64,000 nucleotides of DNA from Bacillota bacterium (GTDB taxonomy: Bacteria > Bacillota > Clostridia > Acetivibrionales > DTU013): the NCBI GenBank assembly GCA_023418915.1, contig JAEZYU010000014.1, positions 1-64,000 on the forward strand. The letters are read 5' to 3'. The notes beneath the pieces were generated by a model. The model searched no databases. It was not told the DNA's origin and worked only from the letters and a program-made list of their open reading frames with translations. Positions 1 to 8,406 of the stretch are shown here, one piece after another; within the stretch, counting starts at the first letter, position 1, and every line of letters begins with the position of its first letter. The position numbers were made by a program, and so were the translations under genes.

Positions 1-925
1 AATTAGTTTTAATTTTATCCAGTACCGGCCTTAAGTATTTCTTCTCTTCAACAAATACTTCGGCTGGTATTTTTCTTGTAGTGCCATGTTTCTTCCCGTT
101 TCCGCGCCGTTGAAGCCAGTTTTGGCAGTCCTCATTCCATTGATCGATATTGTAGAACGTGCGATGCCGGGCATAGTTGTTTTTTACAAAATCTACGACC
201 TTTTCAATTTTCCCCTTGCTTTCTGGATCTGCCTTCCTGCACATATATACTCTGAATCTGCGTTTCTGAAGGTATCCGGAAAATGCCTGAGTATATATTA
301 AGTCACCATGATTTTCACTTGTCAGGATCAAATGATCCTGATCATATACAATTTCATCTGCTATACCTCCATAGAATTCAAATGCGTTTTCATGGATTCT
401 GATAATATCAGGTGTACTAAAAGGCCTGTCCTGCCATTCACAGTATTTATACCTGGAATGAGACAGTACAAAACACATAACGTAAAGCCGTTTTTCCTTC
501 TCAGCTTCACTTGGTACTTTTATTGTGCCAAAGTCAACTTGCATTTGTTTGCCCATAGGGAGTTCATCAACGGGCTCATAATCCCTCGATCTTGCAGTCT
601 TGGGTATATCATGCTTCTGCCGCAGTACTCGCACATAGCGCCGAAGTGTAACCTCCGAAAATGGTAATGCCTGAAATCTCTCTTCCAGCCAGTCAAACAC
701 CTGTGCTGCTGATATATCAGGAAATTCTTTCAGCCAGCATAGAATATCATTCTTGAATGGCTCAGGTTTCCTGCTCCGCTCCTGAGTTCTACACACAAAT
801 CTATCAAACTCATCCGGAGGCATCTCAAGGTATTTGTCTAAGGTTGGACGGCTGATGTTTAGCTTTCTGGCAATCTGAGACTTTTTTAATCCCATCTTGA
901 TAAGCTGGTTTATCTCTGAATACAT
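1..925 (-). mobile_element. istA: IS21-family transposase IstA, N-terminal part (runs off the window)
   Basis: The minus strand reads open from an ATG at 925, preceded by an AGAAGAAGGGTGG ribosome site, through 308 codons to the window edge without a stop. The N-terminus (MYSEINQLIKMGLKKSQIA) is a helix-turn-helix typical of IstA. A DDE-type catalytic core follows: QVDFGTIKV supplies the first Asp, VYDQDHL the second, and ESKGKIEKV the Glu. IstA cuts and joins the ends of IS21-type elements together with the ATPase IstB. The istB partner would lie beyond base 1 and cannot be seen. The frame looks intact, so this copy could be functional. I could not define the terminal inverted repeat near 960-1030. 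Confidence 0.86.
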
Positions 926-1178
926 ATGCCACCCTTCTTCTTTTTTCAACGTTCATGCTCCTTTCAGTGTTTTCAAAACAATTATACTGAAAGGTGCTGT
1001 CATTTTCACCATTGCGACAGTCTGAGTAAGAGATGATTATTATGAGATGAACAAAGATGTCCTTTCCTGAAGATGCTGTTATGGAGTGAATATTATTTCC
1101 AGCAATTTTACATGGTCTTTACAAATACCGGAAAAAACCGTAAAATCTTATTGATCGAAAACTGTCAATTTTATTTTA

Positions 1179-1283
1179 TCATTCACACTTGCCTAAAGTG
1201 CGGGCGATTTCTTTGAAGGATTGGCTTTCCTTCAGGTATTTCTGGAGGGTTAACCGCTCCTCATAAGTGAAAAATGTTGACAT
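1179..1283 (-). pseudogene. IS30-like transposase N-terminal relic
   Basis: A 34-codon frame starts at ATG 1283 after a GAAAGGAG ribosome site and stops early. It reads MSTFFTYEERLTLQKYLKES, followed by an FKEIARTLGK helix-turn-helix and then a stop. This matches the start of IS30-type transposases (family knowledge), which are normally several hundred residues long. The catalytic part is missing. It sits just upstream of the istA copy and marks repeated insertion at this site. Confidence 0.55.
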
Positions 1284-1626
1284 GATTACTCTCCTTTCAG
1301 CCGCCAACATACTTGTATATTCGGCAACAGAAAGGATTATAAATAGAGAATTTGTATAAAGACCTTGGGGCTCTGCCCCAAACCCCGTCCTCGCCGGAAG
1401 GCAGTCGGTCTGTCATGACAGACCGAGGACAAAAGGATGTAATGTAATGGGATATCAAGGGTCTGCGCTACGCTCCGATGAACGGGCGTAACCGCCCGCC
1501 CCTGACATCCCGCCACATTTGTATGCTGAGATGCAACCTCTCGGGTAATATGGGTTATTAAATTTCAGAAAGGTCGGTACAGGTCGAAAGGGTTGCATTT
1601 CGATTTGCAATTAAGATAGAATGTCA
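1284..1626. other. Intergenic stretch with GC-rich inverted repeats, no gene
   Basis: I see no coding potential here. The stretch contains short GC-rich palindromes (for example around TTGGGGCTCTGCCCCAA near 1364-1382, and a CGGTCTGTCATGACAGACCG dyad near 1405-1424) and an AT-poor patch unlike its surroundings. It probably derives from transposon ends or a decayed insertion, but no family could be assigned. Confidence 0.4.
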
Positions 1627-1771
1627 CATCCATTCTACCTCCTCAACCCTATAGATATATCTAATCTGTCAACTCAACCCTACCCATATTCTAGCTCAAA
1701 TTTTGCACAAAAATATACCCTCGATATGTTTCTACGTACACATATCGAGGGCTTAGGTCGAGTAGACAGAT
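1627..1771 (-). repeat. Dispersed repeat, copy 1 (downstream of the rlmD relic)
   Basis: About 145 bp clearly related to 4662-4791. Shared blocks include CAACCCTA-AGAT, TCAACTCAACCC, CGA-ATGTT-CTAC, TACACAT and TAGACA, in the same order. In both copies the block begins a few tens of bases after the stop codon of an rlmD 3'-end fragment on the minus strand. This copy has a hairpin with CCTCGATATGT and ACATATCGAGG arms. It is probably the original downstream flank of rlmD, duplicated together with the gene end. Confidence 0.7.
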
Positions 1772-1817
1772 TCACTTTCATTTTACAAAACCTAGTATCT
1801 TCAAGGCTTTCCGGACT

Positions 1818-1972
1818 TTATTTCTTAGACATCAAGCAAATGGTCTCCACATGGCTCGAGTGCTCATTATTGATGTCGTGGTTAAGGGGAATATGTCAAC
1901 CGTTTTTAAGCGTTTTCGAGGTTTGGGGAAACATATCAATAGTTTTGAGGTTTTAGGGAACATATCAATCCG
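1818..1972 (-). pseudogene. RlmD (23S rRNA m5U methyltransferase) C-terminal relic 1
   Basis: Minus-strand frames across this stretch recreate the end of RlmD/RumA proteins. They give a SSHVETICLMSKK tail followed by a TAA stop at 1820-1818, preceded by broken, partly duplicated DMFP-like pieces (IDMFPKTS, then VDIFPLT in another frame). In the family the tail is V-D-M-F-P-x-T-x-H-V-E-T-V-x-L-(M/L)-S. The catalytic domain is absent and the frame is broken, so this is not a gene. A second relic lies at 4826-4890 in the same orientation. Confidence 0.65.
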
Positions 1973-2079
1973 AAATATATGAAGCCTTGGAGTTTGCACA
2001 ATAACCCAATATACAATATAAGAATTCAAATTAATATTAAGCAAGTATTTTTTACAATCTCACCATTATTACTCAATGA

Positions 2080-2745
2080 TTAATCATAAATCTCTATAAA
2101 GCTGATTACGTTCTCATAATTATAATCATCTGTAACCATTGAGTCCGGATCATAAAAAAGGCCATCATAATAAACCATTAAATGATTTTTTTCGCTGCCA
2201 CTTACATTTACTATGCAACACTTTGGTAAATTTACCTTTTTTCCATGAGTATAAATAGGCATATTATATGATAGGCCGAAATAGTCAAGGGTTTCAAGCA
2301 CTTTACTTATACTTGCCTGCCATTTATTACTCCCCATTATTTTAATAACCTCTTCAACGGAAATACCGGCAAGCATAGCTAAGCATGTTTGCCCACAACT
2401 GCCAATTGAAGGCTGTTTCAAGTAATTAATTCTATCAATGTGTCTTATTGGATTCTCTTTACTATACGGGCTGTTATTATTTATTCTAGTTAATTGTTTT
2501 AATATAGTAAATTTAACATTGAATTCGTCACTTGAGCTGAATTTATTAAATATATCCTTGTTTACTGGAAGTACATATTCACCATTTCCTTTAGGTATTA
2601 GCTTGCATTCAAAGGTTATATTCTCAATAACTGCTTTAATAGGTATATTACCTTTCTTACCACAAGTATCCCAGACATTGAATGGTACTTTTATAAATAT
2701 CCTATTCCCTTCATTATAACAGCCTGACTCAAATGAATATTCCAT
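2080..2745 (-). CDS. DUF1905 domain fused to a C39-like cysteine peptidase
   Basis: A 221-residue protein starting at ATG 2745 after an AAGGTGGAG ribosome site. Residues ~5-75 (FIKVPFNVWDTCGKKGNIPI) match DUF1905, a small beta-barrel. Residues ~105-215 look like a C39-type papain-fold peptidase: Cys in GSCGQTCLAML, His in KNHLMVYYDG and Asp in FYDPDS could form the catalytic triad. No signal peptide or membrane segment is visible, so it is probably cytoplasmic. It lies 16 bases downstream of the AraC-type regulator on the same strand and may be its target or partner. C39 peptidases usually trim double-glycine leaders, but no ABC transporter or leader peptide is nearby, so the substrate is unknown. 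Confidence 0.75.
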   Translation of the reverse strand: MEYSFESGCYNEGNRIFIKVPFNVWDTCGKKGNIPIKAVIENITFECKLIPKGNGEYVLPVNKDIFNKFSSSDEFNVKFTILKQLTRINNNSPYSKENPIRHIDRINYLKQPSIGSCGQTCLAMLAGISVEEVIKIMGSNKWQASISKVLETLDYFGLSYNMPIYTHGKKVNLPKCCIVNVSGSEKNHLMVYYDGLFYDPDSMVTDDYNYENVISFIEIYD

Positions 2746-2761
2746 AGCTACTCCACCTTCT

Positions 2762-3631
2762 CTATTTCTTTATCACTGCAATCCAAACCTCCTGACGGCT
2801 TTCCTGCATATAACATTCGATAACCGGCATGTCCGCCAGTTCATAGCCCGAATTAGGAAGCCACTCAGTATAAAACTGCTTGTATACATTCTGCGTTGCG
2901 TCCGGTAGTTCTCCATTAGCCTCAAAAATCGCCCATGTTGAAGCAGGATAAGAAAATTCCTGCATTCCTTCAAGTACAGGAATATGTTTACATTCCTGTA
3001 CATCAACATGGCTTGTGACAGCAATTATATAGCTCATTTCTTCAGAATCTCCCCATTGTCCGCCAGCAGTAATTCCTAAAAATCCAGCAGGTCTGTAATC
3101 CGGAAAATTCTCTATAAACCTTTGCATGGTTCCGTCTTTCCATGCATTTTCCCATATCTTCGGAATAACTTGAAATGCAGTTGATGTCTTTACTTTGTGT
3201 GAGATTCCCATTACCTTAAATGCTGGCCATTGTTCAATTTGATAATTCATATGATTTTCTCCTTTTATTGAAATTTGAAAGGAGAGTCTTGGACAGGATC
3301 TCAGCTGAACTATTTCGTTTCTGACACTTGAAGGAAGTACACTGTGAAAATTTTTAAACGCGCGTGTAAATGCATCTTGAGACTCATACCCATATTTAAT
3401 TGCGATATCAATTATTCTGTCTGTGCTGTTTAATAAATCAAAAGCTGCCATCGTTAAGCGCCTACTTCTTATATACTCAGATAATGGCTTGTCTGCAATA
3501 TAAGAAAACATTCTTTGAAAATTATAAACAGAACACCCTGCAATTTTTGATATTACTTCGTAGGATATTTCACCCGCAAGATTTTCTTCGATATAGTTTA
3601 TTGATTCATTCAACTGTTTAACCCAATCCAT
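2762..3631 (-). CDS. AraC-family regulator with GyrI-like effector-binding domain
   Basis: A 289-residue protein starting at ATG 3631 after GAGGGTG. Residues ~8-105 carry two helix-turn-helix motifs of the AraC type (EVISKIAGCSVYNFQRMFSY and DIAIKYGYESQDAFTRAFKN). Residues ~125-289 form a GyrI/BmrR-like effector domain that begins QIEQWPAFKVMGISHKVKT and contains GITAGGQWGD. Such proteins sense small hydrophobic or cationic molecules and activate adjacent genes. The next gene in the same direction is the DUF1905-C39 protein, so the pair is probably one transcription unit. The effector is unknown. The family call is firm. Confidence 0.9.
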   Translation of the reverse strand: MDWVKQLNESINYIEENLAGEISYEVISKIAGCSVYNFQRMFSYIADKPLSEYIRSRRLTMAAFDLLNSTDRIIDIAIKYGYESQDAFTRAFKNFHSVLPSSVRNEIVQLRSCPRLSFQISIKGENHMNYQIEQWPAFKVMGISHKVKTSTAFQVIPKIWENAWKDGTMQRFIENFPDYRPAGFLGITAGGQWGDSEEMSYIIAVTSHVDVQECKHIPVLEGMQEFSYPASTWAIFEANGELPDATQNVYKQFYTEWLPNSGYELADMPVIECYMQESRQEVWIAVIKK

Positions 3632-3835
3632 ATTCTCACCCTCATTAAAATCATATCTTATCAGAATTTAATTGACTCGACTTCCTATGCCGCTTATTGT
3701 CGGCTCTATACTACTATTATTCTGTTTATATTAAACATTAATATCTTCATTATACAGCTATTTTTTAACATCTAACTTTTATCACAACTCTACTGATAAT
3801 AATTATAAATACATTATCATTTGTATAAAGGCTAT

Positions 3836-3931
3836 CTACAGATAATCGTAATACGAATGCAGCATACATCCTTTGTCATGCTTACTTTGTAATATCTCTA
3901 AATCTTTTAATTGTCGAGATGTTCTTATCAT
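3836..3931 (-). pseudogene. AbiEii toxin, truncated N-terminal remnant
   Basis: The ATG at 3931 overlaps the abiEi stop (TAATG), the normal translational coupling of the AbiE pair. The frame reads MIRTSRQLKDL, like the start of AbiEii-type nucleotidyltransferase toxins, and stops after 31 codons. The remaining residues do not resemble the family and the nucleotidyltransferase motif (G-S-x10-D-x-D) is absent. The 200 bases to the next gene hold no further piece. The toxin has therefore been lost by internal deletion, leaving the antitoxin alone. Confidence 0.6.
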
Positions 3932-4524
3932 TACAGGAGCACCTCCAGATATTTATTCAACATTTTATCTACATGGAATTGCTGTGCGTACTGCATCAAC
4001 AATCTCAGGTTCTTTTCTTTTCTCTTTGCATATTGCTTTAAAGCATCTTGAAAAGACTGAATTTCTATCGTGTTTCTGCTACGAATAATATCACAAATAG
4101 TACGCTCCATATTATATATGCGGACGGTATGATCAAATGTCGTCTTGGTTTCTGTTAAACCAATATTATATAACTCTTTTTTGATAGTATATACTTTGAT
4201 TCCGTCTGCTTTTAGTTTCGAAGGATTATATCCTGTTTTTGCCGTAATAGAATATTGCACCGGTTCCCGATCAGTCAGATTGTGAAGAAATAAAGCTGTT
4301 TCATGGGAAAAAACAGCTTGTTTACTACGTAGGCTGATCACATACATTGTATCTATCCATGCATCTGGTGATAAATAAATACCATGAGCAACCTGCTCAA
4401 AATTATGTTCACTAATAAATTTATAAAAAACAGGTTTTGAAATACCAGCATCAACAGCATCAGCTGTCTGAATAATTCCTTTATTAGCAAAGACTATTTG
4501 TTCAAGCCGTGCGTTTTGCATCAT
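3931..4524 (-). CDS. AbiEi-type antitoxin (type IV toxin-antitoxin system)
   Basis: A 197-residue protein. Residues ~1-60 form an N-terminal winged helix-turn-helix (GIIQTADAVDAGISKPVFYK, then HGIYLSPD). The C-terminal part resembles AbiEi antitoxin domains, with KQAVFSHETALFLHNLTDR and the characteristic VRIYNMERTICDIIR. AbiEi proteins repress their own operon and neutralise the AbiEii nucleotidyltransferase, a phage-abortive system. Here the toxin that should follow is reduced to 31 codons. The gene has a long perfect inverted repeat just upstream (4535-4572) that suits autoregulation. It lies inside the cassette bracketed by rlmD relics. Confidence 0.85.
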   Translation of the reverse strand: MMQNARLEQIVFANKGIIQTADAVDAGISKPVFYKFISEHNFEQVAHGIYLSPDAWIDTMYVISLRSKQAVFSHETALFLHNLTDREPVQYSITAKTGYNPSKLKADGIKVYTIKKELYNIGLTETKTTFDHTVRIYNMERTICDIIRSRNTIEIQSFQDALKQYAKRKEKNLRLLMQYAQQFHVDKMLNKYLEVLL

Positions 4525-4534
4525 ACATTCATTC

Positions 4535-4572
4535 CTTTCATGCTAATATTGTAAATCATATTAGCATGAAAG
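4535..4572 (-). promoter_or_regulatory. Perfect 15-bp inverted repeat over the abiEi promoter (predicted operator)
   Basis: CTTTCATGCTAATAT and its exact reverse complement are separated by 8 bases. Read on the minus strand, a TTTACT -35 and a TACAAT -10 lie 17 bases apart within the dyad. An AbiEi dimer bound here would cover the promoter. AbiEi proteins are known to bind such inverted repeats for negative autoregulation. The link to this protein is inferred from position. Confidence 0.75.
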
Positions 4573-4661
4573 TAAACTATTTTTCAAAATAATTTATAAC
4601 TGCTTACATAAATAAAACTTTGAACTTAAGATACCTACCGAGTTATAATAAAATTCATAAC

Positions 4662-4791
4662 CATCCTATCTCCACAACCCTACAGATGTTATCTATACTA
4701 TCAACTCAACCCCATTCTTTTCGGTTCTTTTTCTACCCTTCGACATGTTCCTACATACACATTCTGGCTCTTTAGGCTGAATAGACAAGAT
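4662..4791 (-). repeat. Dispersed repeat, copy 2 (downstream of the rlmD relic)
   Basis: Related to 1627-1771, with the same order of conserved blocks (CAACCCTA, TCAACTCAACCC, CGA-ATGTT-CTAC, TACACAT, TAGACA) and the same orientation. The middle 25 bases have diverged. It follows the stop of rlmD relic 2 by about 35 bases, as copy 1 follows relic 1 by about 47. The arrangement shows that both segments descend from one rlmD 3' end plus its flank. Confidence 0.7.
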
Positions 4792-4825
4792 GGATGCAAC
4801 CCAACAAACCCAGTAGAATAAAGGC

Positions 4826-4890
4826 TTACACCTTTGACATCAATACTACCGTCTCAACGTGATTCGTATTAGGAAACATATCAAAATTCA
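4826..4890 (-). pseudogene. RlmD C-terminal relic 2
   Basis: A minus-strand frame reads NFDMFPNTNHVETVVLMSKV and then stops at 4828-4826. This is a clean match to the last residues of RlmD/RumA-type 23S rRNA (uracil-5-)-methyltransferases (family knowledge). Upstream sequence (4890-5140) does not continue the methyltransferase: it is a degenerate stretch with repeated ATTCAACGATT and CGATTTACTG blocks. Together with relic 1 it brackets about 3 kb of cargo. Confidence 0.7.
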
Positions 4891-5143
4891 ATTATTCAAC
4901 GATTCTCTCAAATATTCAACGATTTACTGGAAAAATGCACACCCCTTCAATTATCAAACGATTCTCCCCGGCAATTAACGGTAAAAATCAGCCATCATCC
5001 ACCGATTTACTGAAAAAGCACCCCACCAGAACAGCCTGCCTCACCTGTCCCAAACCAGCAACCCCCTTGCCACAAGCCGTTTCAATGCAAATAAAAAACC
5101 ACCTACCGATAAAATACTTTTTATCAATAGATGGTACTTTATC

Positions 5144-5219
5144 TGGTGGGCGTTACAGGACTCGAACCTGTGACTTTCACCACGTCAAGATGACACTCTA
5201 CCAGCTGAGTTAAACGCCC
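5144..5219 (-). tRNA. tRNA-Val (GAC)
   Basis: On the minus strand the acceptor stem GGGCGTT pairs with AACGCCC, followed by discriminator A and an encoded CCA. The D arm (ACTC-GAGT), an anticodon arm with loop TTGACGT (anticodon GAC), and a T arm (ACAGG, TTCGAGT, CCTGT) are all present. All stems pair, so the gene looks functional. It borders the accessory region, a common position for integration boundaries. Confidence 0.95.
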
Positions 5220-5224
5220 GTTAT

Positions 5225-5560
5225 TTTTTGCGGTTCACGCCTGCAACTCATGTCTTGTAGTTCATGTCCTGCAACTTATGGCCTGCAGTTTATGAGCCGC
5301 GGTTCACGCCTGCAAATCATGTCCATGAGCAATTATATTGTAAAGCCTGCAAGCGATAATGTCAAGTATATTAGCGAGGAAATCGCAGGGACTCTCAAGG
5401 AAATTATACGTACTCAAAGGAACTCGCAGAAACTCATCTCAGGTATCTGAAAATTCACTTCTCATATCCCCGCAGAAACTCATCTCAAGATATTGAAGGT
5501 GCTCTTTACAGGTCTTCAGTGTTTCTATTAACCTATTACAGGTCCGCAGTGCCTCAATTA
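5225..5560. repeat. Intergenic stretch with degenerate short repeats, no gene
   Basis: From 5230 to 5325 variants of a 17-18 base unit recur (CTGCAACTCATGTCTTG, TTCATGTCCTGCAACTTATG, CTGCAAATCATGTCC). Further on, CGCAGAAACTCATCTCA occurs twice (near 5424 and 5479), and TTAACCTA plus ACAGGTC-GCAGTG blocks recur. No reading frame with a credible start is present. Confidence 0.5.
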
Positions 5561-5562
5561 AC

Positions 5563-5760
5563 CTACCAGAGCTCCATCCTCACCGTTTTGCATCTGGGAC
5601 ATCCGAACAAATAGGCCTCATCCAGATTGCTCTCACTGTCCTTGCGGTGAAAGGTATTTATCAGCTTAATAAACGGTTCTTCCCCGTCACTGATCAACTT
5701 GTTCTTATCGTTCGACTCATCAGGTTCATTGTACCTGTATCCGCACACAGCGCACTTCAT
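5563..5760 (-). CDS. Small zinc-ribbon protein of unknown function
   Basis: A 65-residue protein. I chose the ATG at 5760 because GGAGGAGGTC sits just upstream; an upstream in-frame start has no such site. It begins MKCAVCGYRYNEPDES and ends with FGCPRCKTVRMELW, so two C-x2-C knuckles could bind one zinc. There is no membrane segment. It is divergent from the FAD-dependent enzyme that follows. The function is unknown; small zinc ribbons of this kind are common in Clostridia. Confidence 0.65.
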   Translation of the reverse strand: MKCAVCGYRYNEPDESNDKNKLISDGEEPFIKLINTFHRKDSESNLDEAYLFGCPRCKTVRMELW

Positions 5761-5936
5761 AACAGACCTCCTCCAAATGCAGCGATAATTTGAAAGCAGC
5801 AAACGATCTGACTGCTCTAGTTATATAATTACATATACAACTAATTTAATCAACATACTATAATGTAATCATAATAATTTTATATTATTGTACAAGTTGT
5901 ATTCGACTAGAAAAATATGATAAGGGGAGTTTACAT

Positions 5937-7334
5937 ATGAGTCATGATACCTTTGACGCTGCAATTATTGGGTGCGGCACTGCGGGAATATTCGCCGGCT
6001 ATGAGCTTGCAGAATGTCTGCCATCGATGAAGGTTGTAATGCTGGAACAGGGAAGCGATATTAGCATGCGAAAATGCCCGATAATCGACAAGCATGTGCC
6101 TGGCTGCATCAATTGTAAAAGCTGCGGCATCATGAGCGGTTTTGGCGGAGCGGGAGCATACTCCGATGGCAAGTTCAATTTTACAACGGAATTCGGTGGC
6201 TGGCTCAATGAGTATATATCTTCAGAAGAATGCATTAGTCTGTTTGAATATGTTGACAGCGTAAATATTAGATTTGGTGCATCGACCGAGCGTTTCAGTA
6301 CCAGGAGTGAAGAAGCTGCAAGAATAGAGAAGATGGCGCTAGAGAACGATATGCATCTGCTTCATGCGGTTGTCAAGCATCTCGGCACCGAGAATAATCT
6401 TCAGATTCTGAAAAACATATTTGAATACCTTAAGGAACGTGTCGAGATACGATGCAACACACAGGTCAGGCGGATAGTACCTGAGGAAGGGCATTATCTG
6501 CTGGAGCTGGCAAACGGTGATACAATTAAGTGCACCTATCTGATAGCTGCACCTGGCCGTTCAGGTGCTGAATGGTTCTCGAAGCAATGTCGTGAACTTG
6601 AGCTGGACCTCATAAATAATCAAGTCGATATCGGTGTACGAGTCGAGCTTCCGGCAAAAGTATTCGAGCATATCACTTATGCCGTTTATGAAGCAAAGCT
6701 AAAATACAGGACAAAACAATACGGTGACATCGTACGTACCTTTTGCATGAATCCGTATGGCTATGTTGTCACTGAAAACGTCGAGGGCATAATAACAGTG
6801 AACGGGCACAGCTACACAGCTCCTGAACTCAGAAGTGAAAACACTAATTTTGCTCTGCTGGTCAGCAACAGGTTCACCAAACCGTTCAACGAGCCGTATC
6901 AATACGGAAAGCGCATCGCCTCGCTCTCCAACATGCTTGGCGGCGGTGTACTTGTACAAAGGTTTGGCGATCTGCTCAAAGGAATGAGAACTAATGAGCA
7001 CCGTCTGAGCCAAAGCTTTACGGTACCAACGCTGAAAGCTACTCCGGGGGATCTCAGCCTGGTTCTTACAAAAAGGCATCTGGACAATATCATCGAAATG
7101 ATCCAGGCACTTGAAAAAATTGCTCCCGGAACTGCCAATTACGATACTCTGCTTTATGGTGTAGAAGTGAAATTTTATAGCTCGAGGCTTGAATTATCTA
7201 ATGAACTGGAGACAAAACTGCCGAACATGTTCGCAGCAGGCGATGGCGCCGGTATAACCCGTGGTTTGTCACAGGCCGGCGCCAGCGGCGTTTATGCTGC
7301 CCGCGTGATCTGCAGCAGGATCAAATGTGATTGA
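5937..7334 (+). CDS. FAD-dependent dehydrogenase of uncharacterised family (COG2509-like)
   Basis: A 465-residue protein after an AAGGGGAG ribosome site. The N-terminus carries a dinucleotide-binding fold (AAIIGCGTAGIFAGYELAE) and an acidic end of the second strand (VVMLEQGSD). A Cys-rich stretch (KCPIIDKHVPGC, CKSCGIMSGFGGAGAYSDGK) follows, a signature of the uncharacterised FAD dehydrogenases. The C-terminus has the second FAD contact (NMFAAGDGAGITRGLSQAGA). The electron acceptor and substrate are unknown. It is monocistronic on the plus strand, convergent with thiT. Confidence 0.85.
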   Translation: MSHDTFDAAIIGCGTAGIFAGYELAECLPSMKVVMLEQGSDISMRKCPIIDKHVPGCINCKSCGIMSGFGGAGAYSDGKFNFTTEFGGWLNEYISSEECISLFEYVDSVNIRFGASTERFSTRSEEAARIEKMALENDMHLLHAVVKHLGTENNLQILKNIFEYLKERVEIRCNTQVRRIVPEEGHYLLELANGDTIKCTYLIAAPGRSGAEWFSKQCRELELDLINNQVDIGVRVELPAKVFEHITYAVYEAKLKYRTKQYGDIVRTFCMNPYGYVVTENVEGIITVNGHSYTAPELRSENTNFALLVSNRFTKPFNEPYQYGKRIASLSNMLGGGVLVQRFGDLLKGMRTNEHRLSQSFTVPTLKATPGDLSLVLTKRHLDNIIEMIQALEKIAPGTANYDTLLYGVEVKFYSSRLELSNELETKLPNMFAAGDGAGITRGLSQAGASGVYAARVICSRIKCD

Positions 7335-7360
7335 AAGCTGCAGGCCAGATGCAACTATAA

Positions 7361-7894
7361 TTATGCTGTCCTTCTAGGTTCAGGCAGCCGGGCAAATCTC
7401 AGTATAACTAACGTAAGGATAATAGTAATCACCAGCTCAGGCCCAAGGAACGTTCCATTGTATAGTATTGAATATACCAGCGGAGCCTGTCCCTCAGGCG
7501 CATAGCTGGCATAAAATATGACACCTGATACTACATGGCAGATGAAGCGCCCGATCACTCCGGTTAGTATACCGCTTATATATCCTGCAGGCGTCCTTCT
7601 GAACAATCCTGCAAGTCCTATCATCGAAAATGCAAGCGGGTAATCAAGAATTATGGCTGCAGGGTGCATTGTGCTGTAACCGATCAGCAGATCCAGCATG
7701 CCATAAACAGCGCCTGCGATCATACCTTGTTTCCCGCCCCACCTGAAGGCAAACAGGAACAACGGCACCATTCCTCCCAACGTGACCGATCCTCCCATAG
7801 GCATTTCAAATATTTTGACAAATTCCCCGAGAATAACTGAAAGTGCTATCATCATACTGGCCTCTACCAGCATCCATGTATTCTGCTTTTTCAT
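7361..7894 (-). CDS. thiT: Thiamine ECF transporter S component ThiT
   Basis: A 177-residue, mostly hydrophobic protein with about six membrane segments, after a GGAGG site. The segment GGSVTLGGMVPLFLFAFRWG and the later LDYPLAFSMIGLAGLF match ThiT, the substrate-binding subunit of the thiamine energy-coupling-factor transporter. The EcfA/EcfA'/EcfT energising module is not in the window and is presumably shared with other S components such as QueT. A TPP riboswitch with terminator lies upstream on the same strand (8166-8316), which supports thiamine as substrate. Confidence 0.92.
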   Translation of the reverse strand: MKKQNTWMLVEASMMIALSVILGEFVKIFEMPMGGSVTLGGMVPLFLFAFRWGGKQGMIAGAVYGMLDLLIGYSTMHPAAIILDYPLAFSMIGLAGLFRRTPAGYISGILTGVIGRFICHVVSGVIFYASYAPEGQAPLVYSILYNGTFLGPELVITIILTLVILRFARLPEPRRTA

Positions 7895-8165
7895 ATAAAC
7901 CCTCCAATTAAAGTAAGTTAAATAACAATTAAGTCATGTTATCAGGCATCTGCTACAGTACCATAGCAGAGCTGCAGTACTGTCACTCAGAATCCAGTCC
8001 AACAAGCAGTACCACTGGTCCGTATAACGTATGTCTGGTATACCTGAGCAGCCATAAGTGATCGGCATAACGCAAAAGCATTATACAACCTCAAGGACTG
8101 AAAATACGTAATGAGATGGTAACATTTATTGCATCGATACTATGTCTGTCTGCGCATAACTGGCA

Positions 8166-8316
8166 TAATAAAACCCTCCGCCTGAAACAGACAGAGGGTT
8201 GGTGAATAATCAACATGATACGCTATTCTCCCTCCGCCGGCATTATCCGTCTCAGGTTTGATGGGTCGGAACGATGCAGTCCCCTCTCAGCCGGATCTCA
8301 TCCAGCTCCCCAGATA
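8166..8316 (-). promoter_or_regulatory. TPP (THI-box) riboswitch with intrinsic terminator controlling thiT
   Basis: On the minus strand the aptamer contains CTGAGAGGG, GACCCATCAAACCTGA and GGATAATGCCGGCGGAGGGA, the conserved THI-box blocks in the right order (about 8221-8316). About 20 bases downstream ACCCTC and GAGGGT form a hairpin ending in a T run (8166-8199), which would stop transcription when thiamine pyrophosphate is bound. The thiT start lies some 270 bases further on, an unusually long leader tail with no gene in it. Confidence 0.92.
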
Positions 8317-8406
8317 TATTGAATTACAAATTATATGATAGTACATGGCACCCGTTGTGTCAAGTAAAATATGGATCATCTTTTAGCTACAATCGCATAA
8401 ACATAG

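Noticed and set aside
86..667. Two plus-strand ORFs opposite istA
   Set aside because: They are shadows of a continuous minus-strand transposase frame with clear catalytic motifs.
1832..2044. 70-codon minus-strand ORF as a gene
   Set aside because: It is made of broken, duplicated rlmD tail pieces in mixed frames, so it is a relic and not a real protein.
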